A stretch of 64,000 nt of DNA from Paraburkholderia hospita (GTDB lineage Bacteria > Pseudomonadota > Gammaproteobacteria > Burkholderiales > Burkholderiaceae): contig NZ_CP026109.1 of NCBI RefSeq assembly GCF_002902965.1, forward strand, positions 1 through 64,000, written 5' to 3'. Of this stretch, positions 33,943-43,793 are shown piece by piece. Below the pieces are notes generated by a model. It was not told where the DNA came from and did no database searches. It worked only from the letters and a program-made list of their open reading frames with translations. A program made the position numbers and the translations under genes. The number at the start of each line of letters is the position of its first letter. Position 1 is the stretch's first letter.

Positions 33943-35010
33943 TCATGCCCGCAGCGGCCAGTCGCGCAGACGGTTCCGCGCGGTCCGAACCAGTCTTGCG
34001 AGCCCGTCCGGCTCCTTGATGAGGAAAACGATGATCAGCGTGCCGAAGACGATCTTCTGCAGGTTCTGCAACTGGCCGGCTTCGATGCCGATGGTAGCGA
34101 GCGAACCGGCCGCATTCGAAAGAAGGATGGGCAGCAGGACGATGAACGCGGCCCCAAGGAAATTCCCGCGGATACTGCCCATGCCGCCGATGATGATGAT
34201 GAACAGCACCTGGAACGACAGATTGAGATCGAAGCCGTGCGGCTCGACCGTGCCCAGATACGCGAACGCCCACAGCGCGCCTGCAATGCCGATGACGAAC
34301 GAACTGAGCGCGAAGGCGAGGAGCTTGGTGCGGCCGATCGGAATTCCGATCACGCGTGCGGCCGTGTCCATGTCACGCACGGCCATCCAGCGTCGGCCGA
34401 GCTCGCTGCGCACGAGACTGGCTGCGAGAGCGAACAGCACCGTGGCGACCCCGAGCACGAGCAGGTAGCGCGTGGCGGGCGTGTCGATTTTCCAGCCGAA
34501 CGCCGTGAGTCGCGGCGCGCTTAGCACGCCCGACGTATCGTCGTTGGAAAACCAGCTCACCCGCGTGAAGATCCATTCCACGAAGAACTGCGCGGCCAGG
34601 GTCGAGACGATTAGATAGAAGCCTTTGATGCGCAAACTCGGCAGGCCAAACAGCACGCCGGCAATAGCGGTGATCAGTCCGCCGAGAAACAGATCGACGG
34701 CCAGCGGCAACGCCGGCACGCGCACGACCAGGTTGTAGGTGGCATAGGCGCCGATCGACATGAACGCGGCGGACCCGAGAGACAGTTGTCCCGCGTAACC
34801 GGTCACGAGATTCAATCCGAGTCCCGCCAACGAGAGCACGAGGAACGGAATCAGAATCGCGTTGAGCCAATAGTCGTTGCCGAACGCCGGTACGACGACA
34901 AATGCGATCAGCGCGGCGCTTACCGCGAGTGCCGGTTTCAGCAGCGGCGAGCGCCCCGAGTACGCTTTGAACTTGCGCGGCGAGGCCAACACGGGATTAG
35001 ACGATGACAT
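33943..35010 (-). CDS. ABC transporter permease, LivM-like
   Basis: A 355-residue inner-membrane permease with about eight to ten membrane segments (ALAVSAALIAFVVVPAFG, LNAILIPFLVLSLAGLGLNL) and the LivM signatures GYAGQLSLGSAAFMSIGAYA and GIAGALWAFAYLGT, then FIIIIGGMGSIRGNFLGAAF. The frame extends far upstream, but the ATG at 35010, eight bases after the livH stop, fits both family and spacing. Confidence 0.9.
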   Translation of the reverse strand: MSSSNPVLASPRKFKAYSGRSPLLKPALAVSAALIAFVVVPAFGNDYWLNAILIPFLVLSLAGLGLNLVTGYAGQLSLGSAAFMSIGAYATYNLVVRVPALPLAVDLFLGGLITAIAGVLFGLPSLRIKGFYLIVSTLAAQFFVEWIFTRVSWFSNDDTSGVLSAPRLTAFGWKIDTPATRYLLVLGVATVLFALAASLVRSELGRRWMAVRDMDTAARVIGIPIGRTKLLAFALSSFVIGIAGALWAFAYLGTVEPHGFDLNLSFQVLFIIIIGGMGSIRGNFLGAAFIVLLPILLSNAAGSLATIGIEAGQLQNLQKIVFGTLIIVFLIKEPDGLARLVRTARNRLRDWPLRA

Positions 35011-35018
35011 AGCCGGCC

Positions 35019-35900
35019 TCACACACGTTCGACGGCGGGTTCGCCGAATAGACCGACGGGCCGCGCGAGCAGGAACAGCATTGCAAGCAGGTACGGAAAC
35101 CAGTTTTCGATGCCGCCACCGAGCAGGCTGCCCACATACACTTCGGCAAGCTTCTCCGACGCGCCGATCAGCAAGCCGCCGACAATCGCCCCGCCGATCG
35201 ACGAAAAACCGCCGATAATCAGCACCGGCAGCGCCTTCAGCACGACCAGCGACAACGAGAACTGCACGCCGAGCCGCGCGCCCCACAGAAGCCCCGCCAC
35301 GAGGCTGACGAACCCGGCCAGCGCCCACACGATTGCCCAGACCCGCGGCAGCCGCACGCCGATGGCCAGCGCGGCGAGCGGGTCGTCGGCCACGGCGCGC
35401 AACGACAAACCGAGCCGCGTGCGATTGGTCAGCAGCGACAGGCCGAGCACCAGCACGCCGGCGGTGGCCGCGGCAAACATGTCGAACTGGCTGATCATGA
35501 CGCCGCCCACGTTCAGCGGTTTGTCGTCGATGCCCAGCTCCAGGCCGTGCACCTGAGCGCCCCAGAACAACTGCGCGGCGCCTTCCAGAATGAAGCTCAG
35601 ACCCAGCGTCGCCATGAAGAGGACGATGGGCGGGCGATTCACCAGCGGGCGCAGCACGAGACGGCCGATCAGCAAGGCAATCAGCACCAGTGCCGCGAGC
35701 GCGAGACCAAACGCGAGGACCGGGTTCACATGCCGCTCGACGACGCTCACGTAGGTCAGCGCGCCGAACAGCACCATCGACCCCTGCGCGAAATTGAAGA
35801 CGCCGGACGCCTTGTAGATCAGCACGAAGCCGATCGCGACCATCGAGTACATCACGCCCGCCAGCAAGCCGCCGACGAGTACTTCGAGAAAAAATCCCAT
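35019..35900 (-). CDS. ABC transporter permease, LivH-like
   Basis: A 293-residue permease: MGFFLEVLVGGLLAGVMYSM at the start, the LivH block YKASGVFNFAQGSMVLFGAL, then RAVADDPLAALAIGVRLPRV (coupling helix region facing the ATPase) and IIGGFSSIGGAIVGGLLIG. The ATG at 35900 gives the usual length; it pairs with the LivM-like permease. Confidence 0.9.
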   Translation of the reverse strand: MGFFLEVLVGGLLAGVMYSMVAIGFVLIYKASGVFNFAQGSMVLFGALTYVSVVERHVNPVLAFGLALAALVLIALLIGRLVLRPLVNRPPIVLFMATLGLSFILEGAAQLFWGAQVHGLELGIDDKPLNVGGVMISQFDMFAAATAGVLVLGLSLLTNRTRLGLSLRAVADDPLAALAIGVRLPRVWAIVWALAGFVSLVAGLLWGARLGVQFSLSLVVLKALPVLIIGGFSSIGGAIVGGLLIGASEKLAEVYVGSLLGGGIENWFPYLLAMLFLLARPVGLFGEPAVERV

Positions 35901-35913
35901 GTTCTGCGGTCTC

Positions 35914-36708
35914 TCAATGACGGGTGCCGAGATAGGCGGCCAGTACATCCGGGTTGCTGCGCACGTCGGCGGGGGCGCCGTCGGCAATCTTCTTGCCGTA
36001 GTCGAGCACGACCACGTGATCCGACAGGTCCATGACCACGCCGATGTCGTGCTCGATGAGAACGACGGTCACGCCGAATTGCGTGTTGACGTCGAGCACA
36101 TAACCGGCCATGGCGCGCTTTTCGTCGGCATTCATGCCGGCCATGGGCTCGTCGAGCAGCAACAGACGCGGCTCGGCGGCGAGGGCGCGGGCCAGTTCGA
36201 CGCGCTTTTGCACGCCGTACGGCAGTGTGCCGACGGTGGTATGCCGGTAACGTTGCAGGTCGAGCGCGTCGATTACGACTTCGGCGTATTGGTGTTGCAC
36301 GCGTTCATCGGCGTGCGCGCGGCCGATGTTCAAGGTCTGTTCGAGCCATGTGCTGCGCCGGTGCAGATTGCGGCCGGTCAGCACGTTGTCCAGCACGCTC
36401 ATACGGCGAAACAGCGCGATGTTCTGAAACGTGCGCGCAATGCCGCTGTGCGCGGCGTGATACGGATTCATCCGCCGATAGGCGCGGCCGTCGAAATGCA
36501 CGCTGCCCTGCTGCGCTTGATACACCCCATTGATGACGTTGAGCAGCGAGCTTTTGCCCGCGCCGTTCGGGCCGATCAATGCGCAGATTTCACCGCTGCG
36601 CACGGTGAAGCTGATATCGGTGATCGCTTTCACGCCTTTGAACGACAGCGAGATGCGATCGAGCGACAGCAGCGCGTTGGAAGACGAAGTCATGGAAAGT
36701 TGAGTCAT
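35914..36708 (-). CDS. Branched-chain-type ABC transporter ATPase, LivG-like
   Basis: A 264-residue ATPase with Walker A GPNGAGKSSLLNVING, FQNIALFRRMSVLDNVLTGR, signature LPYGVQKRVELARAL, Walker B LLLLDEPMAGM and IEHDIGVVMDLSDHV. The second ATG at 36693 is an equally plausible start. It is the partner of the LivF-like ATPase five genes away in the same operon, and starts three bases after the ligase-like gene. Confidence 0.9.
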   Translation of the reverse strand: MTQLSMTSSSNALLSLDRISLSFKGVKAITDISFTVRSGEICALIGPNGAGKSSLLNVINGVYQAQQGSVHFDGRAYRRMNPYHAAHSGIARTFQNIALFRRMSVLDNVLTGRNLHRRSTWLEQTLNIGRAHADERVQHQYAEVVIDALDLQRYRHTTVGTLPYGVQKRVELARALAAEPRLLLLDEPMAGMNADEKRAMAGYVLDVNTQFGVTVVLIEHDIGVVMDLSDHVVVLDYGKKIADGAPADVRSNPDVLAAYLGTRH

Positions 36709-36711
36709 ACA

Positions 36712-37860
36712 TCAATACGCTGGTTGTTGCGCCGCGTCGTCTGCGCCATGGCGCACATGCGCTGCGGCTTCGCGCGGGTGTTGGACGCGTCGCCATTCGC
36801 CGGTATCGGGCCAGGCGCGCACGTTCACCCGTAACGCGCTGAATAGCGAAGCGGTCGTCTCGTCGAGCGGCGGCCCGATGACGAGCGCCGCATGGGTGCG
36901 TGAAAAGCCGATCACCTCGCGCAACGGGCGGGTGATGAGCCACCAGGTCAAGGTGCGCGCGAGTGGGCCGCCCTGTCCGCGTTGCGCCCGGCTGATCAGG
37001 CGGCGGCGCAATGAGCGTGCGCCGGGCAAGCGCTCATCGACGAACTGGGCCACCCGCGCGTAGGTTTCGCGCGTGCCGGCCACCAGCGTCGGTGCGAGTT
37101 CGCGGCGATCGTTGTCGCGCGTCGCCAGCGACTCCGGAAAATTCAGGCGGAAGCCGCTCACTACCCATGGCGCGATCAGGTAGCGCGCCTGGGAGGCCGC
37201 CGCAAAGGCCCGCGCGGCGAACGCGTCGTCGCGAGCGGTCAGCTTCTCCGTGCCGATGAGTTGCTCTGCTTCGCGTACCAGCGTCGCATGGGAGAAGCGT
37301 TGCGCGACGAGTTGTCCATCCGCATCCAGACGCACGAAGGCGAACGCGTCGTCGTGCGGACGCGCGGTCGAGGTGAAGCGGCCTTCGTGGCGGATCAACA
37401 GTGCGCGATAGTCGGTGACGGCGGGATGCGGATGGGGCGGGAGGTTACGCGGGTTGGCGTCGATCACGCGCAATCCGTCATGCGCCAGCAGACGGTCCAA
37501 CTGGCTGTCGTCTGCGGCGAACACGAAACGTGGCGCAAGCTGGGAGAACGCCGCGCGCAACGTGCCGTCGGCGATTTGCGGATCGAGCGGGATGGCCACG
37601 CCACCGTTCCACTGAGCCGCGAGCGACAGTAACAGCGCCTCTTCACGCGGATGACTGACCAGCAGCAAGGCGTCGCCCGCAGTAAAACCGCGTTGCGCGA
37701 GGCCGGCGGCCAGTTGCTCGACCGCCGTGGCCACGTCCTGCCACGACAACGCGTGCCATGTACCCAGCCGCTTGTAGCGCAACGCGACGGCATGCGGCCG
37801 GCGCTGCGCCTGATGGCGCAGCCACTCCGGTAGCGTCGACGGTTGTGCGTGCGCCGTCAT
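36712..37860 (-). CDS. Truncated AMP-dependent ligase-like protein
   Basis: A 382-residue protein related to the N-terminal half of acyl-CoA synthetases: LRHQAQRRPHAVALRYKRLG, WQDVATAVEQLAAGLAQRGF, ALLLVSHPREEALLLSLAAQ. The adenylation P-loop normally written TSGTTGxPKG is missing; at that point the text is DAFAFVRLDADGQLVAQRF. No C-terminal catalytic Lys domain is present. Full ligases of about 600 residues often sit in such Liv clusters, so this appears to be a shortened, probably inactive relative. It starts with a TGATG overlap with sfnG. Confidence 0.65.
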   Translation of the reverse strand: MTAHAQPSTLPEWLRHQAQRRPHAVALRYKRLGTWHALSWQDVATAVEQLAAGLAQRGFTAGDALLLVSHPREEALLLSLAAQWNGGVAIPLDPQIADGTLRAAFSQLAPRFVFAADDSQLDRLLAHDGLRVIDANPRNLPPHPHPAVTDYRALLIRHEGRFTSTARPHDDAFAFVRLDADGQLVAQRFSHATLVREAEQLIGTEKLTARDDAFAARAFAAASQARYLIAPWVVSGFRLNFPESLATRDNDRRELAPTLVAGTRETYARVAQFVDERLPGARSLRRRLISRAQRGQGGPLARTLTWWLITRPLREVIGFSRTHAALVIGPPLDETTASLFSALRVNVRAWPDTGEWRRVQHPREAAAHVRHGADDAAQQPAY

Positions 37861-38960
37861 CAAGCAGCCTTTGCCTGCTGTTTGCGTTCGAGCTCGCGCA
37901 CCAACGGCAAGACGCGTTTGCCGAAGTACTCCACCTCTTCGATGAAATGGAGGAAGCCGGCCAGCACGAGATCCACGCCCACTGACTTCAGTTCAACAAT
38001 GCGCTCGGCAATCTGTTGCGGCGTGCCGATAAGATTGGTGCGGAAACCGTCGTTGTATTGCACGAGGTCTTCGAAACTCGATTTGGCCCAGTTACCTTCG
38101 CCCTCGGGCGAAGCCTTACCGGCCTGCTTCACCGCATCGCCAAAGGCCTGCACGGCTTCGACGTGAGCATGCCTGATGATGTCGTCGAGCACGGCCTTCG
38201 CTTCTTCTTCGGTATCGCGCGCAATCACGAAGGCGTTCACTCCGACGCGCACCTTGTGGTTATTTCTGGCTGCCTTGGCCTGGATGTCGTCGATCTGCGC
38301 TTTCAGGTTCTCCGGCGTATTGCCATTGGTGAAGTACCAGTCGGACACGCTGGCGGCGTTGTCGCGAGCGGCGCGTGAGCTACCGCCCTGGAAGATCTCG
38401 GGATGAGGTTTCTGAACCGGCTTGGGACTCAGCGTGTAGTCGTTGAAGCGGTAGAAGTCGCCCTTGAAGGTGAAGTTGTCCTGCGTCCAGATGCCTTTGA
38501 GCGCCTGAATGAATTCGTTTGAACGCCGATAGCGCTCGTCGTGTTCGAGCCATGGCTCGCCGATCGCGGTGAACTCGCCCTTGAACCAGCCGCTCACCAC
38601 GTTGATCGCGATACGGCCATTCGAAATATGGTCGATCGTGGCCAGTTGTTTGGCAACGACTGCGGGATTCCACGGGCCGGGCAGAATCGCGGCGAGCACT
38701 TTGAGTTTGGTGGTGGCGTGCAGCAGCGCCTGACTGAATGAAACCGATTCGTGCTGATATTCGGCGCCGTAGCCGGCGGTGAAACGAATCTGGCTCAGCG
38801 CGTAGTCGAAACCAGCCTGCTCTGCGGTTTGCGCGAGCTTCTGGTTGTACTCCAGACTCCAGTCGGTGCGTTGTTCGATCGTGCTAACAACCAGGCCGCC
38901 GCTGACGTTGGGCACCCAGTAGGCGAACTTGACGTCGTCGTGAGTAGGGTTCTGGCTCAT
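37860..38960 (-). CDS. sfnG: Dimethylsulfone monooxygenase SfnG
   Basis: A 366-residue LLM-class flavin-dependent monooxygenase. The match to SfnG is close throughout: KFAYWVPNVSGGLVVSTIEQ, YALSQIRFTAGYGAEYQHES, PGPWNPAVVAKQLATIDHIS, INVVSGWFKGEFTAIGEPWL. SfnG uses FMNH2 and O2 to split dimethylsulfone to methanesulfinate, giving sulfur when sulfate is scarce. FMNH2 would come from the MsuE-like reductase encoded just upstream in the operon. Confidence 0.9.
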   Translation of the reverse strand: MSQNPTHDDVKFAYWVPNVSGGLVVSTIEQRTDWSLEYNQKLAQTAEQAGFDYALSQIRFTAGYGAEYQHESVSFSQALLHATTKLKVLAAILPGPWNPAVVAKQLATIDHISNGRIAINVVSGWFKGEFTAIGEPWLEHDERYRRSNEFIQALKGIWTQDNFTFKGDFYRFNDYTLSPKPVQKPHPEIFQGGSSRAARDNAASVSDWYFTNGNTPENLKAQIDDIQAKAARNNHKVRVGVNAFVIARDTEEEAKAVLDDIIRHAHVEAVQAFGDAVKQAGKASPEGEGNWAKSSFEDLVQYNDGFRTNLIGTPQQIAERIVELKSVGVDLVLAGFLHFIEEVEYFGKRVLPLVRELERKQQAKAA

Positions 38961-38989
38961 GGTGTTCCTGATAGTTGAGTGAAAGGGGT

Positions 38990-39571
38990 TTATGCAGCCA
39001 GTGTCGCGGCCTGCGCAAACGCATCGGGGAGGCGGCCCGCATGCAGCCAGGGCAGCGCGCGCGTCACCGCCAGTGCAATGCGCTCTTCTAGCGCCGGGTT
39101 CGAGATGGCATAGCCGTTGAAGTCCACCTCGGACGCGTACACGCCGATCGGCAGCGTGCGCGCCTGAAAGAAGCTGAACAGCGGACGCAACTGATGATCG
39201 ATGACGAGCGCGTGGCGATCGCTGCCGCCGGTCGCGGCGAGCAGAACCGGCACATCGAAGAGCGCCTCGTGATGCACGAGATCGAACAAATGCTTGAAGA
39301 GTCCGGTGTACGACGCCCGGTAGACCGGGCTTCCCACCACCAGCAGGTCGGCCGATTCAATGGCCTTGATGTGCGCCTCCACGTCGACGGGGACCTGCGC
39401 GCGATGAACCGCGCCGGCGAGACTCGAGGCGATCTGGCCGAGTTCGACGAGATGCGTGTCGACCGGCACTGCGTCGCCGAGTGCCGCGAGAACACGTTTG
39501 ACCACGACGAGGGTGCGTGACGGCCGTTGCAATCCACCGGAGACCGCGACCACTTTCAATCTGTTGCTCAT
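38990..39571 (-). CDS. msuE: NAD(P)H-dependent FMN reductase MsuE
   Basis: A 193-residue flavodoxin-like reductase: VVAVSGGLQRPSRTLVVVKR (phosphate loop), ADLLVVGSPVYRASYTGLFK with LFDLVHHEALFDVPVLLAAT, and GGSDRHALVIDHQLRPLFSF, as in MsuE proteins that supply FMNH2 to SfnG and MsuD. It is the first gene of an eight-gene minus-strand operon. The ATG at 39571 follows AAAGGATTG, and a sigma-54 promoter lies about 54 bases upstream. Confidence 0.88.
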   Translation of the reverse strand: MSNRLKVVAVSGGLQRPSRTLVVVKRVLAALGDAVPVDTHLVELGQIASSLAGAVHRAQVPVDVEAHIKAIESADLLVVGSPVYRASYTGLFKHLFDLVHHEALFDVPVLLAATGGSDRHALVIDHQLRPLFSFFQARTLPIGVYASEVDFNGYAISNPALEERIALAVTRALPWLHAGRLPDAFAQAATLAA

Positions 39572-39624
39572 GCGAACAATCCTTTCAATCTGGAATCGAA
39601 TTAATCGGGACTGCAGCCTATTTA

Positions 39625-39639
39625 GCGAATACCGTGCCA
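39625..39639 (-). promoter_or_regulatory. Sigma-54 -24/-12 promoter of msuE-sfnG operon
   Basis: On the minus strand the sequence TGGCACGGTATTCGC matches TGGCACG-N4-TTGC with one mismatch and the obligatory 10-base GG-to-GC spacing. Transcription would start near 39613, leaving about 42 bases of leader before msuE. The SfnR activator gene is close by. Confidence 0.75.
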
Positions 39640-39805
39640 TTGACTTTGCGCAGACAGACGATGCTCGCGGCGAATGTGGCGAGCTGTCTCTTTCAGCACG
39701 CTGAACCAGAGGGCATAACGGTTTGAGCCTGTTTCGGGGCCGCATATCGTGACGACATGGAACCATTGCAGACCGGCGTATGTAGCTGGTGAATCAGGAT
39801 GGTCT

Positions 39806-39833
39806 CGTCGCTGCTGCTGGAGCAGCAGCGACG
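39806..39833. promoter_or_regulatory. Perfect 13-bp inverted repeat between divergent units
   Basis: CGTCGCTGCTGCT and AGCAGCAGCGACG face each other across two bases, about 170 bases upstream of the sigma-54 promoter and 180 before the rightward gene. Enhancer sites of sigma-54 activators are typically such upstream dyads, so it could bind SfnR; a structural role is possible. Confidence 0.45.
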
Positions 39834-40011
39834 GGCAGGGCGGGGCGCCTTCAGCCTTTCAGTAGTCCAACCGGTCCGGCGTCTGAGAGACGTCGGGTGA
39901 CGTGACTGCTGACGCAGAGACGGCATCGATAACGACGCTGCTGCGTAATCAGCAATTCGACTTTGGTTCCCACAACAAAATGCATCGGAGGGGAGCGTAG
40001 GTCGTCAGAAT

Positions 40012-41271
40012 ATGCCTCTCAGGAAGCAACTCTGTGGCGATATGAATTCGACTTACCTACAGCAAAACGCACCGCTTTCCGTATTACCTGACGAGGAGAC
40101 GCCCGCTATCACTGAAACGCCGCTGCAGATCGCACAACGTCTGGCCGTAGCGTTTGCCACGACCGCGACCGAGCGCGACGCCCAGGGTGGCACGCCGAAA
40201 GCCGAGCGGGATGCGTTGCGCACCAGCGGTCTGCTGGCGATGAGTATTCCCGCGACGCACGGCGGTTCCGGCGCCAACTGGCGGCAAACGCTGGACGTGG
40301 TGCGCACGCTTGGCCGCGCGGACAGCTCGCTTGGGCATGTGTTCGGCTTTCATCATCTGATGCTGGCGACCGTGCGTCTGTTCGGCTCGCCGCCGCAGTG
40401 GCGTTCGTGGTTCGAGCAGACGGCGCGCCATCAATGGTTCTGGGGCAATGCGCTGAATCCGCTAGACGAGCGGGCGGTGAGCCACTCGTACGCGGACTGG
40501 CGGGAGTTCAGCGGACAGAAGAGCTTCTGTTCCGGCGCGCTCGATTCCGAAATGCTGATCGTGTCTGCGCGGGACGCGGATGCACGAACGCTGCTGGTCG
40601 CGGCCGTGCCGACAGGGCGTACAGGTATCTCGGTTGGCGAGGACTGGAACAATATCGGTCAGCGGCAAACGGATAGTGGCACGGTGACGCTTGAAAAGGT
40701 ACGCGTGGAGAATCATGAGCTCCTGACCGAGCCAGGGCCGCTGTCGACGCCTTTCGCCTGCCTGCGTCCCTTGCTCGCGCAACTGATCCTGACGAATACC
40801 TATCTGGGCATCGGCGAAAGCGCGTTCAATGATGCGCGTCACTACACGCTGAACGAAGCACGTCCATGGCACACGTCCGGTGTGCAAACCACGTCGGCGG
40901 ACCCATATATTCTCGGTCAGTACGGCGAGTTCTGGGCGGGCCTCGAGGCGGCGCGTCTCTTGACCGACCGCGCGGCGGACCGTTTCGATGCCGCCTGGGC
41001 CCGCGAGGACGCGCTGACCGAGGCCGAACGCGGCGAAGTGGCGTTGGCCGTTGCAACGGCCAAAGTCGCCGCTACCGAAATCGGCTTCAGTATCTGTACC
41101 CGGATGTTCGACGTGGCCGGTGCCCGCGCGACACACGGCGCGCTGAGGCTGGACCGCCATTGGCGAAATTTGCGTACCCATACGCTCCATGATCCGCTCG
41201 CCTACAAGCTTCGTGAAATCGGCGAATGGACCTTGACGCAACGATATCCGACGCCGAGTTTCTACTCATGA
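40012..41271 (+). CDS. SfnB/DszC-like acyl-CoA dehydrogenase-family flavoprotein
   Basis: A 419-residue acyl-CoA dehydrogenase-fold protein of the sulfur-acquisition (SfnB/DszC) type: [60 protein letters not shown] and the C-terminal [20 protein letters not shown]. Such proteins are probably reduced-flavin monooxygenases acting on organosulfur compounds. An alternative ATG at 40042 is possible. Its stop overlaps the sfnR start as ATGA, so the two are coupled. Confidence 0.82.
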   Translation: MPLRKQLCGDMNSTYLQQNAPLSVLPDEETPAITETPLQIAQRLAVAFATTATERDAQGGTPKAERDALRTSGLLAMSIPATHGGSGANWRQTLDVVRTLGRADSSLGHVFGFHHLMLATVRLFGSPPQWRSWFEQTARHQWFWGNALNPLDERAVSHSYADWREFSGQKSFCSGALDSEMLIVSARDADARTLLVAAVPTGRTGISVGEDWNNIGQRQTDSGTVTLEKVRVENHELLTEPGPLSTPFACLRPLLAQLILTNTYLGIGESAFNDARHYTLNEARPWHTSGVQTTSADPYILGQYGEFWAGLEAARLLTDRAADRFDAAWAREDALTEAERGEVALAVATAKVAATEIGFSICTRMFDVAGARATHGALRLDRHWRNLRTHTLHDPLAYKLREIGEWTLTQRYPTPSFYS

Positions 41272-42383
41272 ACTATTCACTCAATCACGTGTTGCCGGAC
41301 CGCCCAGCCATCGCGCGAACGGAAGTGCCACCGTTGCTGACGATGCCCGACAAGCGCACGCTCACCACCTCCATTCGTGCTACTGCGCAGATCTTCTCGG
41401 ACCCCCGATCGGTGGCGTTGCTCGAACGCATTCGCATGGTGGCGCCGAGCGATGCCAATGTGCTCGTGATCGGCGAAACGGGAACCGGAAAGGAGTTGGT
41501 CGCGCGCCATGTGCACAACCTGAGCGCCCGTAAGGACGGCCCGTTCGTCGCGGTCAATTGCGGCGCGTTTTCCGAGTCGCTGGTGGAAAGCGAATTGTTC
41601 GGCCACGAGAAGGGCGCGTTTACCGGTGCGTTCTGCGCGAAACCCGGCTGGTTCGAAGCGGCGAATGGCGGGACGCTGTTTCTCGATGAAATCGGTGACC
41701 TGCCGCTTTCAATGCAGGTCAAGCTGTTGCGTGTGCTGCAGGAACGCGAGATCGTGCGGCTCGGCTCGCGCCGCAGCGTTCCGATCGACGTGCGCGTGCT
41801 GGCTGCCACCAACGTGCATCTGCAGGACGCGGTGGCGGCGGGGCATTTCCGCGAGGATCTGTTTTACCGGCTAAATGTCGTGCATCTGGCCGTGCCGACG
41901 TTGCGCGACCGGCCTGGCGACATCCTGCCGCTGGCCCGCTATTTCATTGAAGAGTATCGGAACCGTCTGGGTTATGGCGCCGTCGATATTGATCCGCGCG
42001 CGGAACGCAAGCTGCTGGAACACAGCTGGCCAGGCAATATTCGCGAACTTGAAAATGTTATCCATTACGCGTTGCCGGTGTGCCGCAGTGATTCACTGGG
42101 CGAGGGCGATCTGCAGATGTCGTCGTTCGGGATACAGGGGGCGCGGCGAGCGGTCAACGAACCGGCGGCGGCGACACCGCTCGGAGAACTGGAGGCGGCA
42201 TTGCGTCATCTGTTCGATAACGCGGAAGGCAACCTGTTCGAACAGATCGAAGACACCGTCATGCGCGTGGCATTCGACTTCTGCTACCGGAACCAGATTC
42301 AGGCCGCGAGGCTGCTCGGCATCAGTCGCAACGTATTGCGGGCGCGGCTGATTCGCGCAAAGCAGATCTCGGCGCAGAAGTAG
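41268..42383 (+). CDS. sfnR: Sigma-54-dependent activator SfnR
   Basis: A 371-residue enhancer-binding protein without a receiver domain. The AAA+ core has Walker A GETGTGKE, the sigma-54 contact loop [15 protein letters not shown], Walker [14 protein letters not shown], and [19 protein letters not shown] with the sensor/arginine residues. [12 protein letters not shown] closes the core, and a Fis-type HTH ([20 protein letters not shown]) ends it. Short N-terminus and neighbours match SfnR, which activates dimethylsulfone use during sulfur limitation. It probably acts at the two sigma-54 promoters found on either side. Confidence 0.88.
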   Translation: MNYSLNHVLPDRPAIARTEVPPLLTMPDKRTLTTSIRATAQIFSDPRSVALLERIRMVAPSDANVLVIGETGTGKELVARHVHNLSARKDGPFVAVNCGAFSESLVESELFGHEKGAFTGAFCAKPGWFEAANGGTLFLDEIGDLPLSMQVKLLRVLQEREIVRLGSRRSVPIDVRVLAATNVHLQDAVAAGHFREDLFYRLNVVHLAVPTLRDRPGDILPLARYFIEEYRNRLGYGAVDIDPRAERKLLEHSWPGNIRELENVIHYALPVCRSDSLGEGDLQMSSFGIQGARRAVNEPAAATPLGELEAALRHLFDNAEGNLFEQIEDTVMRVAFDFCYRNQIQAARLLGISRNVLRARLIRAKQISAQK

Positions 42384-42490
42384 ATGCACGCGGGTGGTCG
42401 TCGAGGCAGTCTGTTACGTGGCATCGGAAATCGAAGCGGACCGGCCGCGAGACCGGCCCACTCGATGCCGCGCGCCTCGGCGGCAGCGAG

Positions 42491-43735
42491 CTAGGTAGCC
42501 GTTCGGCTGTTGCCGATCTGCCAGACGAAGGGCGGCTCCTTGCCGTTGATTTCCCAGTCGCCGACGATCCGTTCCTTGTAAATGAGGGGATTGTGCGATG
42601 CCGCTGTGCGAGCGTTGCGCCAGTGACGGTCCAATAGTTTGTTTTCGCTGGTGCCCGACGCGCCGAGCGCGTTGAACAGGTCAGTCGTCGCCTGCAGAAT
42701 CAGACCCGCAACAGCCACCTGCGCTTTTGCAGATTCAATTTCCGCTGCCACGTTTGCGGCTTGTTCGGCACTGCGGTCGGTGCCGAAGCGCGTTTCGTAC
42801 GCTCGTTGCGAGGGTTCGGCCGCACGCACGGCCGCAGCCTCCGCGGCGTACACGCGCGCCGCGATTTGTCCCACCACCTGCTGCACCTGAGCATCTTCGC
42901 TGACACGCGGCGCGTTGCCATGGCTGTATATACGGGTACGTTTGCGGACCTCATCCGAGATGTCGTGCAATGCCGCGCGACCCGTCCCCGCGATAACAGC
43001 GATCAGCACGAGTTGATAGAACGCCGTCTGATATTTGAAGCGCGTGGAGAAGTCGATGATGTTTTCCTCGTCGACAATCGCGTTATCGAATACGGAGGTT
43101 CCGCTCCCGGTGGTGCGTTGGCCAAAGCCGTCCCAGTCATCGCTTTGCTTGACGCCTGACTGGTGCGTATTCACCGCGGCGATGACGTCGGTGCCGTTGT
43201 CGTCGCGCTGCGCGTAGACGTCGATCCAGTCGGCGAAGATGCTTCCGGTGCTGTAGTACTTCGTCCCGTTGACAACCCATTGGCCGCCGTTGCGCGACAC
43301 GCGTGTGATCACGTCACCTATCTTGACCGCGCCGACCTCGGTCCACGCATTGCCGACAATTTCACCGGCCACGAAGCGTTGAAGCCATTTCTCCCTGGCG
43401 GCGCCGGGCGCCGCGTTGATTCTGTCCTCGACGAAAGCGAAGTGGCCACGCAGTGCTTGCGGCAAGCTCGAGTCGGCCTCGGCCAGTTCGATCAGGAGTT
43501 GCACGAGTTGCGGTAACGACGCGCCTGCACCACCGTACTCGACCGGTACTCTGACGGCGCCGAACCGTGCCTCCTTCAGCCAGACGATCTGCTCATAAGG
43601 CAGCGCACGTGCACGCTCGCGTTCGAGCGCACCGTCCGCGATGCGCTTGAAGATCGGCCTGAACGTGGCGGCCAGTTTTTCGTAGTCGGTGCCGGATGAA
43701 AGCGGCGATTTTTCCAGTTCGATTTGTGATGTCAT
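42491..43735 (-). CDS. Second SfnB/DszC-like flavoprotein
   Basis: A 414-residue acyl-CoA dehydrogenase-family monooxygenase-like protein: LKEARFGAVRVPVEYGGAGA, EIVGNAWTEVGAVKIGDVIT, GTKYYSTGSIFADWIDVYAQ, and KLLDRHWRNARTAASHNPLI near the end. It resembles DszC-type enzymes that oxidise organosulfur compounds with reduced flavin. It is convergent with sfnR and has its own sigma-54 promoter, so it belongs to the SfnR regulon. Confidence 0.82.
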   Translation of the reverse strand: MTSQIELEKSPLSSGTDYEKLAATFRPIFKRIADGALERERARALPYEQIVWLKEARFGAVRVPVEYGGAGASLPQLVQLLIELAEADSSLPQALRGHFAFVEDRINAAPGAAREKWLQRFVAGEIVGNAWTEVGAVKIGDVITRVSRNGGQWVVNGTKYYSTGSIFADWIDVYAQRDDNGTDVIAAVNTHQSGVKQSDDWDGFGQRTTGSGTSVFDNAIVDEENIIDFSTRFKYQTAFYQLVLIAVIAGTGRAALHDISDEVRKRTRIYSHGNAPRVSEDAQVQQVVGQIAARVYAAEAAAVRAAEPSQRAYETRFGTDRSAEQAANVAAEIESAKAQVAVAGLILQATTDLFNALGASGTSENKLLDRHWRNARTAASHNPLIYKERIVGDWEINGKEPPFVWQIGNSRTAT

Positions 43736-43793
43736 GTGCCTTCTCTAAAGTCAAGGTGCGGAGCGATCAGACTCTCTTCGTCGAAAGTAAACA

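Noticed and set aside
39800-39815. Possible plus-strand sigma-54 element TGGTCTCGTCGCTGC for the gene at 40012
   Set aside because: Spacing is right but only the GG and GC ends match and it overlaps the 13-bp inverted repeat; too weak to call.
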